Origin: Acidobacteriota bacterium
Lineage (GTDB): Bacteria > Acidobacteriota > Holophagae > Acanthopleuribacterales > Acanthopleuribacteraceae
Reading direction: 5' to 3'
DNA length: 43,920 nucleotides
Assembly: GCA_002747255.1 (NCBI GenBank)
Contig: PDUC01000053.1
Span: forward strand, 1 to 43,920
Below the pieces are notes generated by a model that was given only the letters and a program-made list of their open reading frames with translations, did not search any database and was not told the DNA's origin. The translations under genes and the position numbers were made by a program. Positions 32,018-42,163 of this stretch are shown one piece after another. Every line of letters starts with the position of its first letter. The stretch's first letter is position 1.

Positions 32018-35000
32018 ATGAAAAATATGCGAATGATTGTAGGCATTCTATTGATTCTGTCAGGAGTTGCTTTGTTGATGTCCACTCACTTTAAGGAGGA
32101 AAAAGGTAAACTGATTCTTACGGAAGAGCGTGCCGAGAAGGCGAAGCCAGAATTTCCAGGAGAGGCTGCCGCTTATTGGACAGATCGATTGAAGACGAAA
32201 GGAGACCTCAATCCCGCGTTTTTAAACTGGCGTATCAAAAAGGATCTTCTTCATAAAAAACAAATGAAAAGCAAGTCTGGAGAACCGTCCTTTTTACCTC
32301 CAATGGCATTTGAAAACTACGGTCCCGGTAATTTCGGCGGACGTGTGCGGAGCCTTGTGGTTCATCCTGAATATCCCGATCGGATTTTAACTGCTGGTGT
32401 TAGCGGCGGTGTTTGGAAAACCGTTGACGGCGGTGAAACATGGCATGCTCAAAGTGATTTTCTCTCCAATATTGCCATTAGCTGCATGGTGATCGATCCC
32501 GATCGACCCGATACAGTTTACATGGGAACAGGTGAGGGCTTTTTTGGCTGGGGTATGGCTCGCGGAATGGGTATTTTTGTCAGTCACGACTTTGGTTCCA
32601 GTTGGGAGTTCATGGAATCAACAGCCAATGTGAATTTCTACCATGTCAATCGTCTCGCTCGAATTCCCAATACCCAAATTCTCATGGCTGCTACCAGATC
32701 GGGGCTCTTTCGCTCGGTCGATCTGGGTCAAACCTGGCTGGAAGTTTCAGGTATGGCGGCAAATAAGCGCGGTTTTGTCGATCTCAAGGTCGACCCGACC
32801 AATCCGGATATTCTTCTGGCAAGTCACTTTGGTGAGTCTTCAGGTGGCATAACAGAAATGACTACCCTTAACATCGACGCTCCAGCTCATCTTGCTGGCA
32901 CGTTACTAAATGCTTCAGCGAGTTTTGGACCGAGACTTTCAGAGGTAGGCCCCCTATCTGGACAGTTGGTGCTCTATGATGACCCAGCTTCTGAGGACTC
33001 ATTTGGCTGCGAATCTGCTGATAACAGCAGTCAATTGAGTGGGAATATTGCGTTGATCGATCGGGGTAGCTGTCAATTTACTGTCAAGGTAAAGAACGCC
33101 CAGAATGCCGGAGCTGCAGCTGTTCTCATTGTCAACCATTCTTCAGGACCGCCAACCACCATGGGTGGAGCGGATGCGAGTATTAACATTCCGGCCTTAA
33201 TGATTTCAAAGGAAGACGGAGACCGCATTAAACCTCATCTTGAAAGCGGCGTGTTTGTGACATTGGATGGGGAAAGCCGGATTGGTGGCGGACAATTTAT
33301 ATGTCGCAGTGCTGACAAGGGCGCCACTTTCGAAATACTCGGTAGTGCTCATGGCTTACCTACCAGCAATTTATCCAGAATGGAAATTGGCTGGGGGCAT
33401 GACGGTGTTGTCTATGTTGCGGTTTCTGATGACGAATTTGAAACACTGGGACTGTGGCGTTCAGCCGATCGCGGTCTCAATTTCACCAAGACTGCTTCAA
33501 GAGCGAAGTTTATTGAGCGACAGGGCTGGTATGACTTGGTAGTCGGTGTGGATCCAAGTGATTCGAACCGCGTTTACCTGGGCGCGGTGGATCTTTTCCG
33601 TTCAGTGGATGCAGGTGAGCGAATTCAACAGGTGAGTATATGGAACCCCAGCGGTGGGCAAACTCCGAAGTATGTTCATGCAGATCTTCATGCCATCGCT
33701 TTTCATCCTGAAGATCCGAGTACTTTTTGGGTTGGCTGTGATGGCGGAGTGTATAAGTCCAGGGATGGCGGGACGACCTTCAGTTCACTTAACAACGATC
33801 TGAGAATAGCTCAAAACTACGGTTTGGCAGTTCATCCCTCAGATGACAGAGTCATTACCGGAACTCAGGATAACGGAAGCCATATGTTCTACGGTGAAAA
33901 GGCGATATGGCTTGAGTGGTATGGTGGCGATGGGGGATTTTGCGCCTGGGATCAACAGGATCCCGATTATATCTACGGCTCCACACCCAACGGTGGTCTT
34001 TACGGCTCCAGCAACATGGGCGGCAAGAGCCAGAAAATGGAATTACCGGACACAACCGGTGCACTTTTTATTCAGCCCTTTGCTCTTGACCCCAATAATG
34101 GCGATCGCCTCATGGTGGGGACGGACAATGTGTTCTTTACAGATAACGCCCGGCAGCTAAAAAACGCGAACTGGCGCGATGTATCCGGAGACATTGAAAG
34201 TATCTACGCAATGGCTTTCAACCCTGTTGACGGTGAACACGTCTTCGTCGCCAACAAATCAGGTGTCATCTATCAGAGTTCACAGGTTTCCACCTCAACA
34301 GCATTCCAGAGCGTGACGACAATGCCTGGCAGACCAACCAGTATCTTTTTTGATCCCACTGATGAACTGGGCAATACGTGTTACGTAACGCTTGCTTATT
34401 ACAATACCGATCGCATCTGGAAAACAACCGACCGCGGCCTTTCATGGCAGTCGATTCACGGCAACTTGCCGGAGATTCCTGTGCATTCAATTGTCAACGA
34501 TCCATTGTTTCCTGAACGTCTTTTTGTCGGAACGGAGCTGGGTTTGTTTGTCGGGCATCCAGTTGACGGATCATACTCCTGGGAACAGTACGACTATGGA
34601 ACAGCCTGGACACGGGTGACGAACCTCATTTGGGGTGACGATCAGACCCTGTGGGTATCAACCTATGGAAGAGGAACTTACCGCGTCAGCCGCAATCCTT
34701 TACAAACCGAACTGAAGACCAGTCAGATACTGGGAGATGGCGATAAGTATCTCGATACAGGTGAAAAACATCTTCTCTCTGTTTGCCTGAAAAATACCAC
34801 TCCACTGGAGCTTGATTCCCTGTCAGTTGATTTTGAGATACCTTCCAAGGCCTTGAATCTCTATGGTCAGTGCCAGAATTTTCACCTTAACGGCTATGAA
34901 GAAAAAGTGGTCAGCTTCGTAGTTGAACAGACAACGGTTCTTTCTGAACCTGCTGAGGAAACCCTTCACGGAACGGTTACTGTCGGTTCAAGCTCATTTC

Positions 35001-36928
35001 CCATCTCGACTTCGATCACCATGTGTGCCAATCCAAACAGGAAGACAGGTATCTATCACTATGAAGCAGAAGCACTGAGCCCCATGGTGTCAACAGCTGA
35101 GCTTGGGAAAACAGGCTGGGATATTTCATCGAGTTTGTTTCACGGTGGTCAGAGCTCTGTTTACGCAGAGGAAGACAGTTTTTATTCCTTGAAAACGCTG
35201 ACAACGCCTGAATTTGAACTGAGAGAAGAAGGGATGCTGAGTTTTTGGCTGGCGTACAACCTTGAAGGCGACTACACCCAGAAATGGGATGGTCTTGTAC
35301 TGGAGTATCGCGTTGACGGTGGTGCCTGGGAGGATTTAGGCAGCCAAAATAGAGGGATTCCCTACGATGGAACGCTTATGATCAACAACCCGCTTTACTT
35401 GAGAGAATCCTGGTCTGGTACGCAGCGCGAATGGCGGGAAGCACTGGTTGGATTGAACCATCCTGCTGGTACCAAGGTTCAGTTTAGGTTCAGACTGGGT
35501 TGCGATGGTGCCGCTAAATATATCGATGGCGGAGTCTGGTTGGATGACCTGACAGTTAGTGGCGTAACATGGGAGGAAGCTCCTCTTCCTGATACCGATA
35601 TTTGCCAGGACTGTTATATCCAGCCCAGTCAGAAACCGTCACAGGTTTTTCTGCCCTATGTGGTTGGAAGTGATGGTCGGGACACCCTTGTTTCAGTTAT
35701 CAATGCATGGGAGTCAAGTCCTGTTGACATGGAATTGGTGGCTTTTAATCGCGAGGGTATTGCCTTGATTCAAACCAGCAAAGAGATACCGCCCCAAGCG
35801 GTATTCAAAATTTCAATTAACGAATGGGCTCCGGAGTTGTCTTCACATATTGCCTGGATACAGGTGGGCTCCAGCCACAAGCTCGAAGTATGTGCCGAGA
35901 ACCGGGATGCGGCCACCTGGAGCGCCTATCGTGCTTCAGATCAGCTCTCAGATCAACTTGTTGTGCCTCATGTGGCAAAACAAACACAGCTTTTTGAAAC
36001 GCACTTACTGATGGTCAATGCGGGGGAAGACCATTCGTCGCTCTTGCTGAATAGCAATATCGGCAGTGAATTCACATTGCACCCCAATGTACCGCCTTAC
36101 CAGCAGGTTCACAAGCGCGCGGAAGAAGTTCTCGGATCAGAGATTAGCACGACAGACTGGGCCACGCTGAACATGAGTAATCCCTCGCTCTCCGCTATGG
36201 AGTTTTTTACGGACCCGGGCCAGAACAGCCGCAAGGCGTCTCTCGGGCTTAATACAGAGAGCGGAAAACGCCTCCGGTTCCTGCATATTGCCAGTGACAC
36301 TCAACTCTTCTGGACCGGGTTGGTCTATTTCAATACCAGTGATCAGTCAACAAGTCCGGAAGAGATTTACTACGATAGCGGCGGTAACCTGCTTGAAACC
36401 AAGAGTGTCACTCTCCAACCCTTTGAGAAGAGAACCATTCTCTTTGATCACAATACCGATAACGCGGTGTTTCCTGCTGATTCCTCCTGGATGGAAGTCA
36501 ACGCCGATCAAAACTTGATTGGATACGAGCTCTTTGGTGCCAGTACCTTATCGGAGAATTCTTTTTTTGCGGGACTGCAGGGAAGCTATTCGCAGGGTAA
36601 GCGTCTGGCTTTTCAGGTTTTCAATGCCAATGAAGAAGAGTGGACAGGACTGGTATTAATTAATGCGGGTCAGGTTGCTGCTGCCATGTCTTTGAGTGCT
36701 TTTGATGCTCAGGGCACCCTGTTGGAAACAGTGACAACGGATGTTCTGGCGCCCAAATCCAAATCGGTCTTTCTAGGAAATAATCTCTTCTCCAGTGAAA
36801 CCAGGGCCAATACGGTCTGGATTATGGCTCACGCGGAAGATTCCAGTTGGGATGGTTTCAGTATTTGGGGTGATCACGGAACATCTGTCCGGAACTATTT
36901 GGCAGGAATTAGAGCTGCTGGAGAATAA
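32018..36928 (+). CDS. very large secreted beta-propeller (sortilin/BNR-type) protein with inserted PA domain, 1636 aa
   Basis: ATG 5 nt after AGGAG; residues 5-23 are a signal or anchor helix. Residues about 97-890 form sortilin/VPS10-like BNR propeller repeats (GVWKTVDGGETWHA, IFVSHDFGSSWEFM, LFRSVDLGQTW, VYKSRDGGTTFSSL, IWKTTDRGLSW, with Asp-box-like turns). A PA domain (about 285-417: LSGNIALIDRGSCQFTVKVK, NAGAAAVLIVNHS, IPALMISKEDG) is inserted inside the propeller. Then a CARDB-like sandwich (about 895-1010), a MAM/jelly-roll-like domain (about 1015-1190), and about four related C-terminal modules (about 1205-1636) that also occur in the 846-aa protein downstream. No protease or glycosidase active site recognised. 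Probably an extracellular binding protein or processed exoprotein. Confidence 0.88.
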   Translation: MKNMRMIVGILLILSGVALLMSTHFKEEKGKLILTEERAEKAKPEFPGEAAAYWTDRLKTKGDLNPAFLNWRIKKDLLHKKQMKSKSGEPSFLPPMAFENYGPGNFGGRVRSLVVHPEYPDRILTAGVSGGVWKTVDGGETWHAQSDFLSNIAISCMVIDPDRPDTVYMGTGEGFFGWGMARGMGIFVSHDFGSSWEFMESTANVNFYHVNRLARIPNTQILMAATRSGLFRSVDLGQTWLEVSGMAANKRGFVDLKVDPTNPDILLASHFGESSGGITEMTTLNIDAPAHLAGTLLNASASFGPRLSEVGPLSGQLVLYDDPASEDSFGCESADNSSQLSGNIALIDRGSCQFTVKVKNAQNAGAAAVLIVNHSSGPPTTMGGADASINIPALMISKEDGDRIKPHLESGVFVTLDGESRIGGGQFICRSADKGATFEILGSAHGLPTSNLSRMEIGWGHDGVVYVAVSDDEFETLGLWRSADRGLNFTKTASRAKFIERQGWYDLVVGVDPSDSNRVYLGAVDLFRSVDAGERIQQVSIWNPSGGQTPKYVHADLHAIAFHPEDPSTFWVGCDGGVYKSRDGGTTFSSLNNDLRIAQNYGLAVHPSDDRVITGTQDNGSHMFYGEKAIWLEWYGGDGGFCAWDQQDPDYIYGSTPNGGLYGSSNMGGKSQKMELPDTTGALFIQPFALDPNNGDRLMVGTDNVFFTDNARQLKNANWRDVSGDIESIYAMAFNPVDGEHVFVANKSGVIYQSSQVSTSTAFQSVTTMPGRPTSIFFDPTDELGNTCYVTLAYYNTDRIWKTTDRGLSWQSIHGNLPEIPVHSIVNDPLFPERLFVGTELGLFVGHPVDGSYSWEQYDYGTAWTRVTNLIWGDDQTLWVSTYGRGTYRVSRNPLQTELKTSQILGDGDKYLDTGEKHLLSVCLKNTTPLELDSLSVDFEIPSKALNLYGQCQNFHLNGYEEKVVSFVVEQTTVLSEPAEETLHGTVTVGSSSFPISTSITMCANPNRKTGIYHYEAEALSPMVSTAELGKTGWDISSSLFHGGQSSVYAEEDSFYSLKTLTTPEFELREEGMLSFWLAYNLEGDYTQKWDGLVLEYRVDGGAWEDLGSQNRGIPYDGTLMINNPLYLRESWSGTQREWREALVGLNHPAGTKVQFRFRLGCDGAAKYIDGGVWLDDLTVSGVTWEEAPLPDTDICQDCYIQPSQKPSQVFLPYVVGSDGRDTLVSVINAWESSPVDMELVAFNREGIALIQTSKEIPPQAVFKISINEWAPELSSHIAWIQVGSSHKLEVCAENRDAATWSAYRASDQLSDQLVVPHVAKQTQLFETHLLMVNAGEDHSSLLLNSNIGSEFTLHPNVPPYQQVHKRAEEVLGSEISTTDWATLNMSNPSLSAMEFFTDPGQNSRKASLGLNTESGKRLRFLHIASDTQLFWTGLVYFNTSDQSTSPEEIYYDSGGNLLETKSVTLQPFEKRTILFDHNTDNAVFPADSSWMEVNADQNLIGYELFGASTLSENSFFAGLQGSYSQGKRLAFQVFNANEEEWTGLVLINAGQVAAAMSLSAFDAQGTLLETVTTDVLAPKSKSVFLGNNLFSSETRANTVWIMAHAEDSSWDGFSIWGDHGTSVRNYLAGIRAAGE

Positions 36929-36989
36929 GGATTCACATTTCGTCAGCAAATAGGAGGAGAACTCTGGCTGCGGGCTATGCGGTAAGCTC

Positions 36990-37877
36990 CTAGAGTTTGC
37001 CCATGGACCAAAGCTTCATGAGTTCTTCTGCAAGCTCCGCTTCAGAGATGAGTCTTTTTTTCAACAAGAGATGGTACATACCCACAAGACGCTGTTCCAT
37101 GCTGAAGGAACCGAGATTTGAATTGGAAGGAACTTTCCTGACCGGAGTGCTTGGGCGCGCAGCTGCAGGCGGTTGAAAGCTCTGCCCCAGCTCAAGTAGG
37201 TCGCTGTTTAAAGAGGGTTCCTCTTCCAATTTAGGTTGACTGTCGGGGATTGGATCAAGCCCTGAGGCCGCATGTGGAATAGGGATTTCAGATTCAGACT
37301 GGTCTCCAAATAATATGAGATCCGGATCGGCTAAGGCAGCCCTTCCGCCGTGATTTTCCATGTCGTCTTGTTCAGATATACCGGTAAATGCAGGGTTCAT
37401 ATCTTCTCCAATCACAATCTCTTTGTTGCTGGAGTTGACAAAGCTGTTTGCTAGATAATACTTGTTGATAGCATGAAGTATAGCGGAGTAACTGGTGATA
37501 ACGGGTTCAATATGATGGCCCGTAATGAAAGCAACCTGGTCGATCGCGTTTAAATCGGTTGGATCAGCAAGCGCGACAATGAGTGTGTTTTTATCTCTCA
37601 TTCTAATGGGTATGAGATTGAATTTTTCGACTACTTTTTGTGGAACTTTACTCAAAATCTTTGGAGAAATTTCCATTTCTGTTAAATTGACTTCCCTAAA
37701 CCCTGTTTGGGCGGAAAGGAATTTCAATAAAACGGACTCTTTGATCGCTCCAGTCATGACCAGATTGGAGCCCAGTCTGCCACCCCAGTTTTTTTGTCGT
37801 TCCAGGCCGTTTAAAAGCTGTGCCTCAGTGATCAAACCAGCACGTATGAGCATTTCTCCCAGTTTTTTCTTCTTCAA
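36990..37877 (-). CDS. stand-alone MshEN (GspE N-terminal) domain protein, 295 aa
   Basis: TTG start 8 nt after AGGAG. Residues 1-155 are the type II secretion/pilus ATPase N-terminal domain (LGEMLIRAGLITEAQLLNGL, RLGSNLVMTGAIKESVLLKF, ISPKILSKVPQKVVEKFNLI, LIVALADPTDLNAIDQVAFI, TGHHIEPV), a fold that binds c-di-GMP in MshE. The ATPase domain is absent; instead there is a low-complexity acidic/proline linker (about 160-250) and a C-terminal helical segment (MEQRLVGMYHLLLKKRLISE). Probably a regulatory adaptor. It sits between the two large secreted-protein genes on the minus strand. Confidence 0.82.
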   Translation of the reverse strand: MKKKKLGEMLIRAGLITEAQLLNGLERQKNWGGRLGSNLVMTGAIKESVLLKFLSAQTGFREVNLTEMEISPKILSKVPQKVVEKFNLIPIRMRDKNTLIVALADPTDLNAIDQVAFITGHHIEPVITSYSAILHAINKYYLANSFVNSSNKEIVIGEDMNPAFTGISEQDDMENHGGRAALADPDLILFGDQSESEIPIPHAASGLDPIPDSQPKLEEEPSLNSDLLELGQSFQPPAAARPSTPVRKVPSNSNLGSFSMEQRLVGMYHLLLKKRLISEAELAEELMKLWSMGKL

Positions 37878-38011
37878 AGTTCTTACTCCTGCAATTTGAT
37901 GTATTTATAACAAATCTATCCCAGATGACACCACCTTGTCAAATACCTCTTGGTGAAAGTGTCAATTAATCTGTGTCAGCAGGATTTTCATTAACTTTTG
38001 CGAGACTTGTT

Positions 38012-40552
38012 TCAGGGAAAAGGGACTAGGGGCAGGGAAGCCAATTGACTTTGGGTTTGATTGCCAATTAAACCGAATCCTCGAATAGGACTAGAGGCTT
38101 TAATGGTTAGATGAGTACATGCTGTGATATCCTGTATGTACTGATCCAGCAGAAAGACGGATTTCCCGTTGCCCGGCAGTTCAATAGCTGAACTTTTCTT
38201 TACCGTGCCATCTTTTAAATGGGCTTCCAGGTAGAAACTGTCGTCTTGATTGGTGGTATTGACCACCGCAATACCCGTCCAATAGGTATCCGATGAATTG
38301 AAATACGGTAAAACAAGCTGTGTGTCGGACTTCAGGTTTCCGGGTATTAGAGCCAATTGTTCACGTTTCTCCATTCCCATCAGGAGAAAAGAGAGAACGG
38401 ACTCATCTGACTCCAGGGTCAGGTAAGTGGCATTGATATTCTCCGAGTCAGGAAAAACAGATTCCAATAAAAAGGCTTTTCGGGTTAGCGCTTGAATTTC
38501 AAGTTCGCCCCTAGAGAGAATTTGTCTGTCTTGATCCAGCATTGAGAGTGTAACCTTGGTGGAAATGGGGTTAGGATTGTTGATAACGCAGCCATTCCAC
38601 CAGCCGTTTGACTTGCTGCCGAGATGGTCAAACTCCCAATTTGTACTTGAAGAGTTGTTAAGAGGAAGTGATGCCAATTGACCTCCGTCTTGTACTTTGT
38701 GGTAAACCAGAAGACCACTGGCACTTGAAATCTCGGCATCTACCTGGAACCAGGAGATTCTGCTTTCATTGGAAAAGAAATCACTGTCCTTGTAGACGAC
38801 TGTAGCACCGGGAAAGAGAATGGCCGAAATGTGCTGGTTCATTTGGCCGGGAACATTGAAGAAGAATCTCGGGGATTCGTTTCCCGAAGCGAGAATATAA
38901 GCCGTTGTTTCCCATAATGACGATTCTGTAATGTGCGGGGCGACAAGAGTTTGCCAACTGCGTTCGTTGGATCTGACCAGGTCAAAGAGCCCATTTTCCT
39001 GATCGAGAATAACACCAGTGGATTCAAACGGTTGATCTGAATATTGTTCAACCCATGCCAGTATTTCATCTGCCTGTTCACCATAGGTGTCTTTAATGGA
39101 AAAATCTTCGCTTCCCATTGGGGGCAGGCTGGTTTCGCCCCGGATCCTCAGGAGTAATCCGTGTTTATTGGAGAAACGGGAGACAAATCTTGAAGGCTGG
39201 TCTGATAAATTGACCGTGCGAAGATGGAATTGGCGTTTTTTGCGATCGTATGCCGTGTAAGGAAGGACACGACGATAGAGATAGATGTCTTCATAGTTCA
39301 GTTCCGCAATATGGTTAAAAACCGGACCATAGCGCGATAAGATGCCGTCTGTACCTAGAGGGCTGAGAATATCCGCATAGGCAAATAAGATCATGCTGGC
39401 ATTCATAATATTGTTGTCCAGACAAAGAGCCATGCCTGACAGCTCTATAAAACCATGAACGGGGAACGTCCCTTCAAGCAATGTGATGCGATAGCCGATA
39501 ATCTTACCGTTGATATATCCCGGAGTTATTGACCAGGATTCATTGTCTGCCGGGTAAACTTGCAGTGTGTTTTCCTTGAAGAACATGCCTTCAGTCGAGC
39601 ATTCATACGACTCAACAAAACGGTCATTGTTTAATCTTACAGTCGATAGGCAAACAAAAAACTGGCTTCCTGGGTGCCATTCATAGTCGCTGCAATTTGA
39701 GATAAAAACCGAAGGAACCGCTTCACAGTTGTGTCTGAGATCAATAGCACTCAGTTTACTAAGGGTTATAGGCTGTGGTGGTGTAGAGAGTTTTTGGGGA
39801 TCGGTTGTCATTCGATAACAGGCAATATGAGATGCACCCCGTGCAATTTCTGTATCGTTGGAAAAGGAAACACCGGTATTGGTACCCGGTACAACAATGT
39901 CATCGGTCTCTACACCCGTCGTTTTGTGGTCAAAACTGATAAAATCAAGAATGTCCATATCTCCCGCATTGAACTTGGGCGTGTTCTCGTAGTTTGCATA
40001 AAAAATAGTAGAAGCCAGTTCACCGGAGTTTTGAAATTCATTGCCATTTGATGGAGTAGAGGAGCTGGGATACACAGAAAAATGACCTTCGATCCCCAGC
40101 GATAATGAGGCCTTATCGTCATAGTTGGGGCTTGTGTGAGAGCCCTCCTTGTACAACCAGAGACTGGTTGGTACATTGATCCTGATCCATCCGTCCTTTT
40201 CACCTTTTATGAGGCGCACCAACTGAACGGCATTTGGAGGGAGGTCAGATGCCAGGTGGCTGGAATCACTGGTTCGAATGGCCAGGTTGATTGGATCAGC
40301 CAAATCGGGATTGGAATCTGGACGCAAATCGACCAGTGTTCTGGCCCAGCCATGGGCATGCAAGATGCGGAATCGTATGTACGAGGGGTTCTCGTAGCTT
40401 ACATCGGGAAATGCGTCTTCCGTGAATACAAGTGTGAAATTACCAATTTGTTCACAGCATCCTTCATGGTGAACATCCTCAATTCCTGTTCGGACATCAA
40501 TTCCAAAGATTGAAAGAGAAATAAAAAATAGAGGGAGAATCCACTTGGTCAT
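38012..40552 (-). CDS. secreted multidomain protein of unknown function, 846 aa
   Basis: ATG preceded by AGGTGGT; signal peptide KWILPLFFISLSIFG. The N-terminal half (about 20-520) is beta-rich and not recognised (contains HAHGWARTLVDLRPDSNPD, LWLYKEGSHTSPNYDDKASL). The last ~320 residues are about three repeated beta modules (WWNGCVINNPNPISTKVTLS, LVLPYFNSSDTYWTGIAVVN, SPIRGFGLIGNQTQSQLASL), the same kind as at the end of the 1636-aa protein. No catalytic motif seen. Probably extracellular or surface-attached, with the shared tail as a binding or display module (inference). Confidence 0.8.
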   Translation of the reverse strand: MTKWILPLFFISLSIFGIDVRTGIEDVHHEGCCEQIGNFTLVFTEDAFPDVSYENPSYIRFRILHAHGWARTLVDLRPDSNPDLADPINLAIRTSDSSHLASDLPPNAVQLVRLIKGEKDGWIRINVPTSLWLYKEGSHTSPNYDDKASLSLGIEGHFSVYPSSSTPSNGNEFQNSGELASTIFYANYENTPKFNAGDMDILDFISFDHKTTGVETDDIVVPGTNTGVSFSNDTEIARGASHIACYRMTTDPQKLSTPPQPITLSKLSAIDLRHNCEAVPSVFISNCSDYEWHPGSQFFVCLSTVRLNNDRFVESYECSTEGMFFKENTLQVYPADNESWSITPGYINGKIIGYRITLLEGTFPVHGFIELSGMALCLDNNIMNASMILFAYADILSPLGTDGILSRYGPVFNHIAELNYEDIYLYRRVLPYTAYDRKKRQFHLRTVNLSDQPSRFVSRFSNKHGLLLRIRGETSLPPMGSEDFSIKDTYGEQADEILAWVEQYSDQPFESTGVILDQENGLFDLVRSNERSWQTLVAPHITESSLWETTAYILASGNESPRFFFNVPGQMNQHISAILFPGATVVYKDSDFFSNESRISWFQVDAEISSASGLLVYHKVQDGGQLASLPLNNSSSTNWEFDHLGSKSNGWWNGCVINNPNPISTKVTLSMLDQDRQILSRGELEIQALTRKAFLLESVFPDSENINATYLTLESDESVLSFLLMGMEKREQLALIPGNLKSDTQLVLPYFNSSDTYWTGIAVVNTTNQDDSFYLEAHLKDGTVKKSSAIELPGNGKSVFLLDQYIQDITACTHLTIKASSPIRGFGLIGNQTQSQLASLPLVPFP

Positions 40553-41008
40553 AAAACCACCTGTTAATATCGTTCACGCCAACATCTATGCATGATGTTT
40601 GCCATAATTTATTAACTATTTATATTGTTTGGTTTAGTTGTTTTTTTTGTTGAGAGTCCAATTGGTGAAAATATTGTTTTTATTGCTTACCAAGACAGTC
40701 AAGAATGTTGAGTTGTTATTTGGTTTACTGTGAGAAACCCTGTCCCGCGGACGAGGCGGCGAATGTTGGACATGAGATTTGTTTGTAAAACTATTCCATT
40801 GGGCAGACAGGTCTGGGTTATAATGAGGCACGGCCGTCTGTATCATTGGATTTCTCTTTAACATAGCTGTATCTTTAAACCCCGTTTGTATTCATTCAAG
40901 CGGAAGTCTTCAATTGAGTTTGAATCATCTTTACAGTCGGAATCATAACAAAGCATTTCATAGGAAAATAAATTGAAATGATAAATTTAACTGAATAAGG
41001 AGCCACAA
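40553..41008. other. divergent intergenic region, 456 bp
   Basis: Between the 846-aa secreted protein (minus) and acyl-CoA dehydrogenase (plus). AT-rich at both ends (about 40600-40690 and 40960-41000), consistent with promoters, but I cannot define boxes. A 76-codon minus-strand ORF (40634-40864) lacks support. AAGGAG at about 40997 serves the ATG at 41009. Confidence 0.4.
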
Positions 41009-42163
41009 ATGAAATATGCCTACAACGAAGAACAGCAGTTGTTAATCGACAGCGTTGCGAAATTTGCAGAAGAACGAATCAGACCTCACGTGATGGAATG
41101 GGATGAACGCGAGTTTTTCCCAAAAGATCTTTTTCATGAGATGGGTGAACTGGGGCTATTGGGTGTTCTCGTTCCAGAGTGTTACGGTGGCTCAGGCTAT
41201 TGTTATGAGGATTACGTGGCAATTATCGAAGAAATTTCTTCTGTCTGCGGAGGTGTAGGTCTCGGAATTGCCGCTCATAATTCTCTCTGTACAGGACACA
41301 TTCTTCAGTGTGCCAACGAGGAACAGAAGAAAAAGTACCTGCCGCCGCTGGCATCTGGAAAGTCAATTGGAGCCTGGGGATTGACAGAGCCTGGTTCCGG
41401 GTCCGATGCGGGCGGCATGAAAACGACAGCAGTCAAAGTAGATGGTGGTTATCTTTTAAACGGAACGAAAAACTTCATTACTCATGCTATTTCCGCTGAC
41501 ATTGCTGTGGTTCTGGTTTCGACTGATTCCAGTTTGAAAACGTCGGGTATCAGTGCCTTTATTTTGGATAAAAGCATGAAAGGCTGGGGTGGCGGCAAGA
41601 AAGAGAGCAAACTCGGCGTTCGATGCTCTGAAACAGCCCAGTTAATTCTGGAAGATTGCTTTGTTCCCGATTCCAACTTAATTGGCAACCTGAACGAGGG
41701 TTTTAAACAGGCCATGAAAGTGCTCGATGGCGGTCGAATCAGCATTGCCGCGCTATCGCTTGGTATTGCCAGGGGTGCTTTGGAGACGGCCCAGGCTTAT
41801 GCAGGGGAGCGCCAGCAGTTCAATCGACATCTGAATCAATTTCAAGCCATTCAATTTAAGCTGGCCGATATGGCCACTCAACTGGAAGCGGCTCGATTGT
41901 TGACTTTAAGGGCCGCTTATTTAAAGGATAGCGGGCTGCCTGTCACGCTGGAGTCGGCGATGGCAAAGTATCACGCCAGTGAAACAGCGGTCAGAAACGG
42001 GGAAGAGGCCGTGCAAATTCTCGGTGGATACGGCTATCTGAAAGATTATCCGGCGGAAAAATTCTGGCGAGATGCCAAGCTGTGTACCATCGGCGAGGGT
42101 ACATCTGAAGTGCAGAAGATTGTTATTGCCCGTGAACTGAAAAAGAGGGCCGGCCGGCAGTGA
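41009..42163 (+). CDS. acyl-CoA dehydrogenase, 384 aa
   Basis: Typical length and motifs: [15 protein letters not shown], the FAD-binding [20 protein letters not shown], the TKNFITHA block, [56 protein letters not shown], and at the C-terminus [13 protein letters not shown] and [10 protein letters not shown] with the catalytic glutamate of the short/medium-chain group. It oxidises acyl-CoA to trans-2-enoyl-CoA in fatty-acid or branched-chain amino-acid degradation; the chain preference is not decidable. AAGGAG precedes the ATG. It overlaps coaE by 4 bp. Confidence 0.95.
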   Translation: MKYAYNEEQQLLIDSVAKFAEERIRPHVMEWDEREFFPKDLFHEMGELGLLGVLVPECYGGSGYCYEDYVAIIEEISSVCGGVGLGIAAHNSLCTGHILQCANEEQKKKYLPPLASGKSIGAWGLTEPGSGSDAGGMKTTAVKVDGGYLLNGTKNFITHAISADIAVVLVSTDSSLKTSGISAFILDKSMKGWGGGKKESKLGVRCSETAQLILEDCFVPDSNLIGNLNEGFKQAMKVLDGGRISIAALSLGIARGALETAQAYAGERQQFNRHLNQFQAIQFKLADMATQLEAARLLTLRAAYLKDSGLPVTLESAMAKYHASETAVRNGEEAVQILGGYGYLKDYPAEKFWRDAKLCTIGEGTSEVQKIVIARELKKRAGRQ

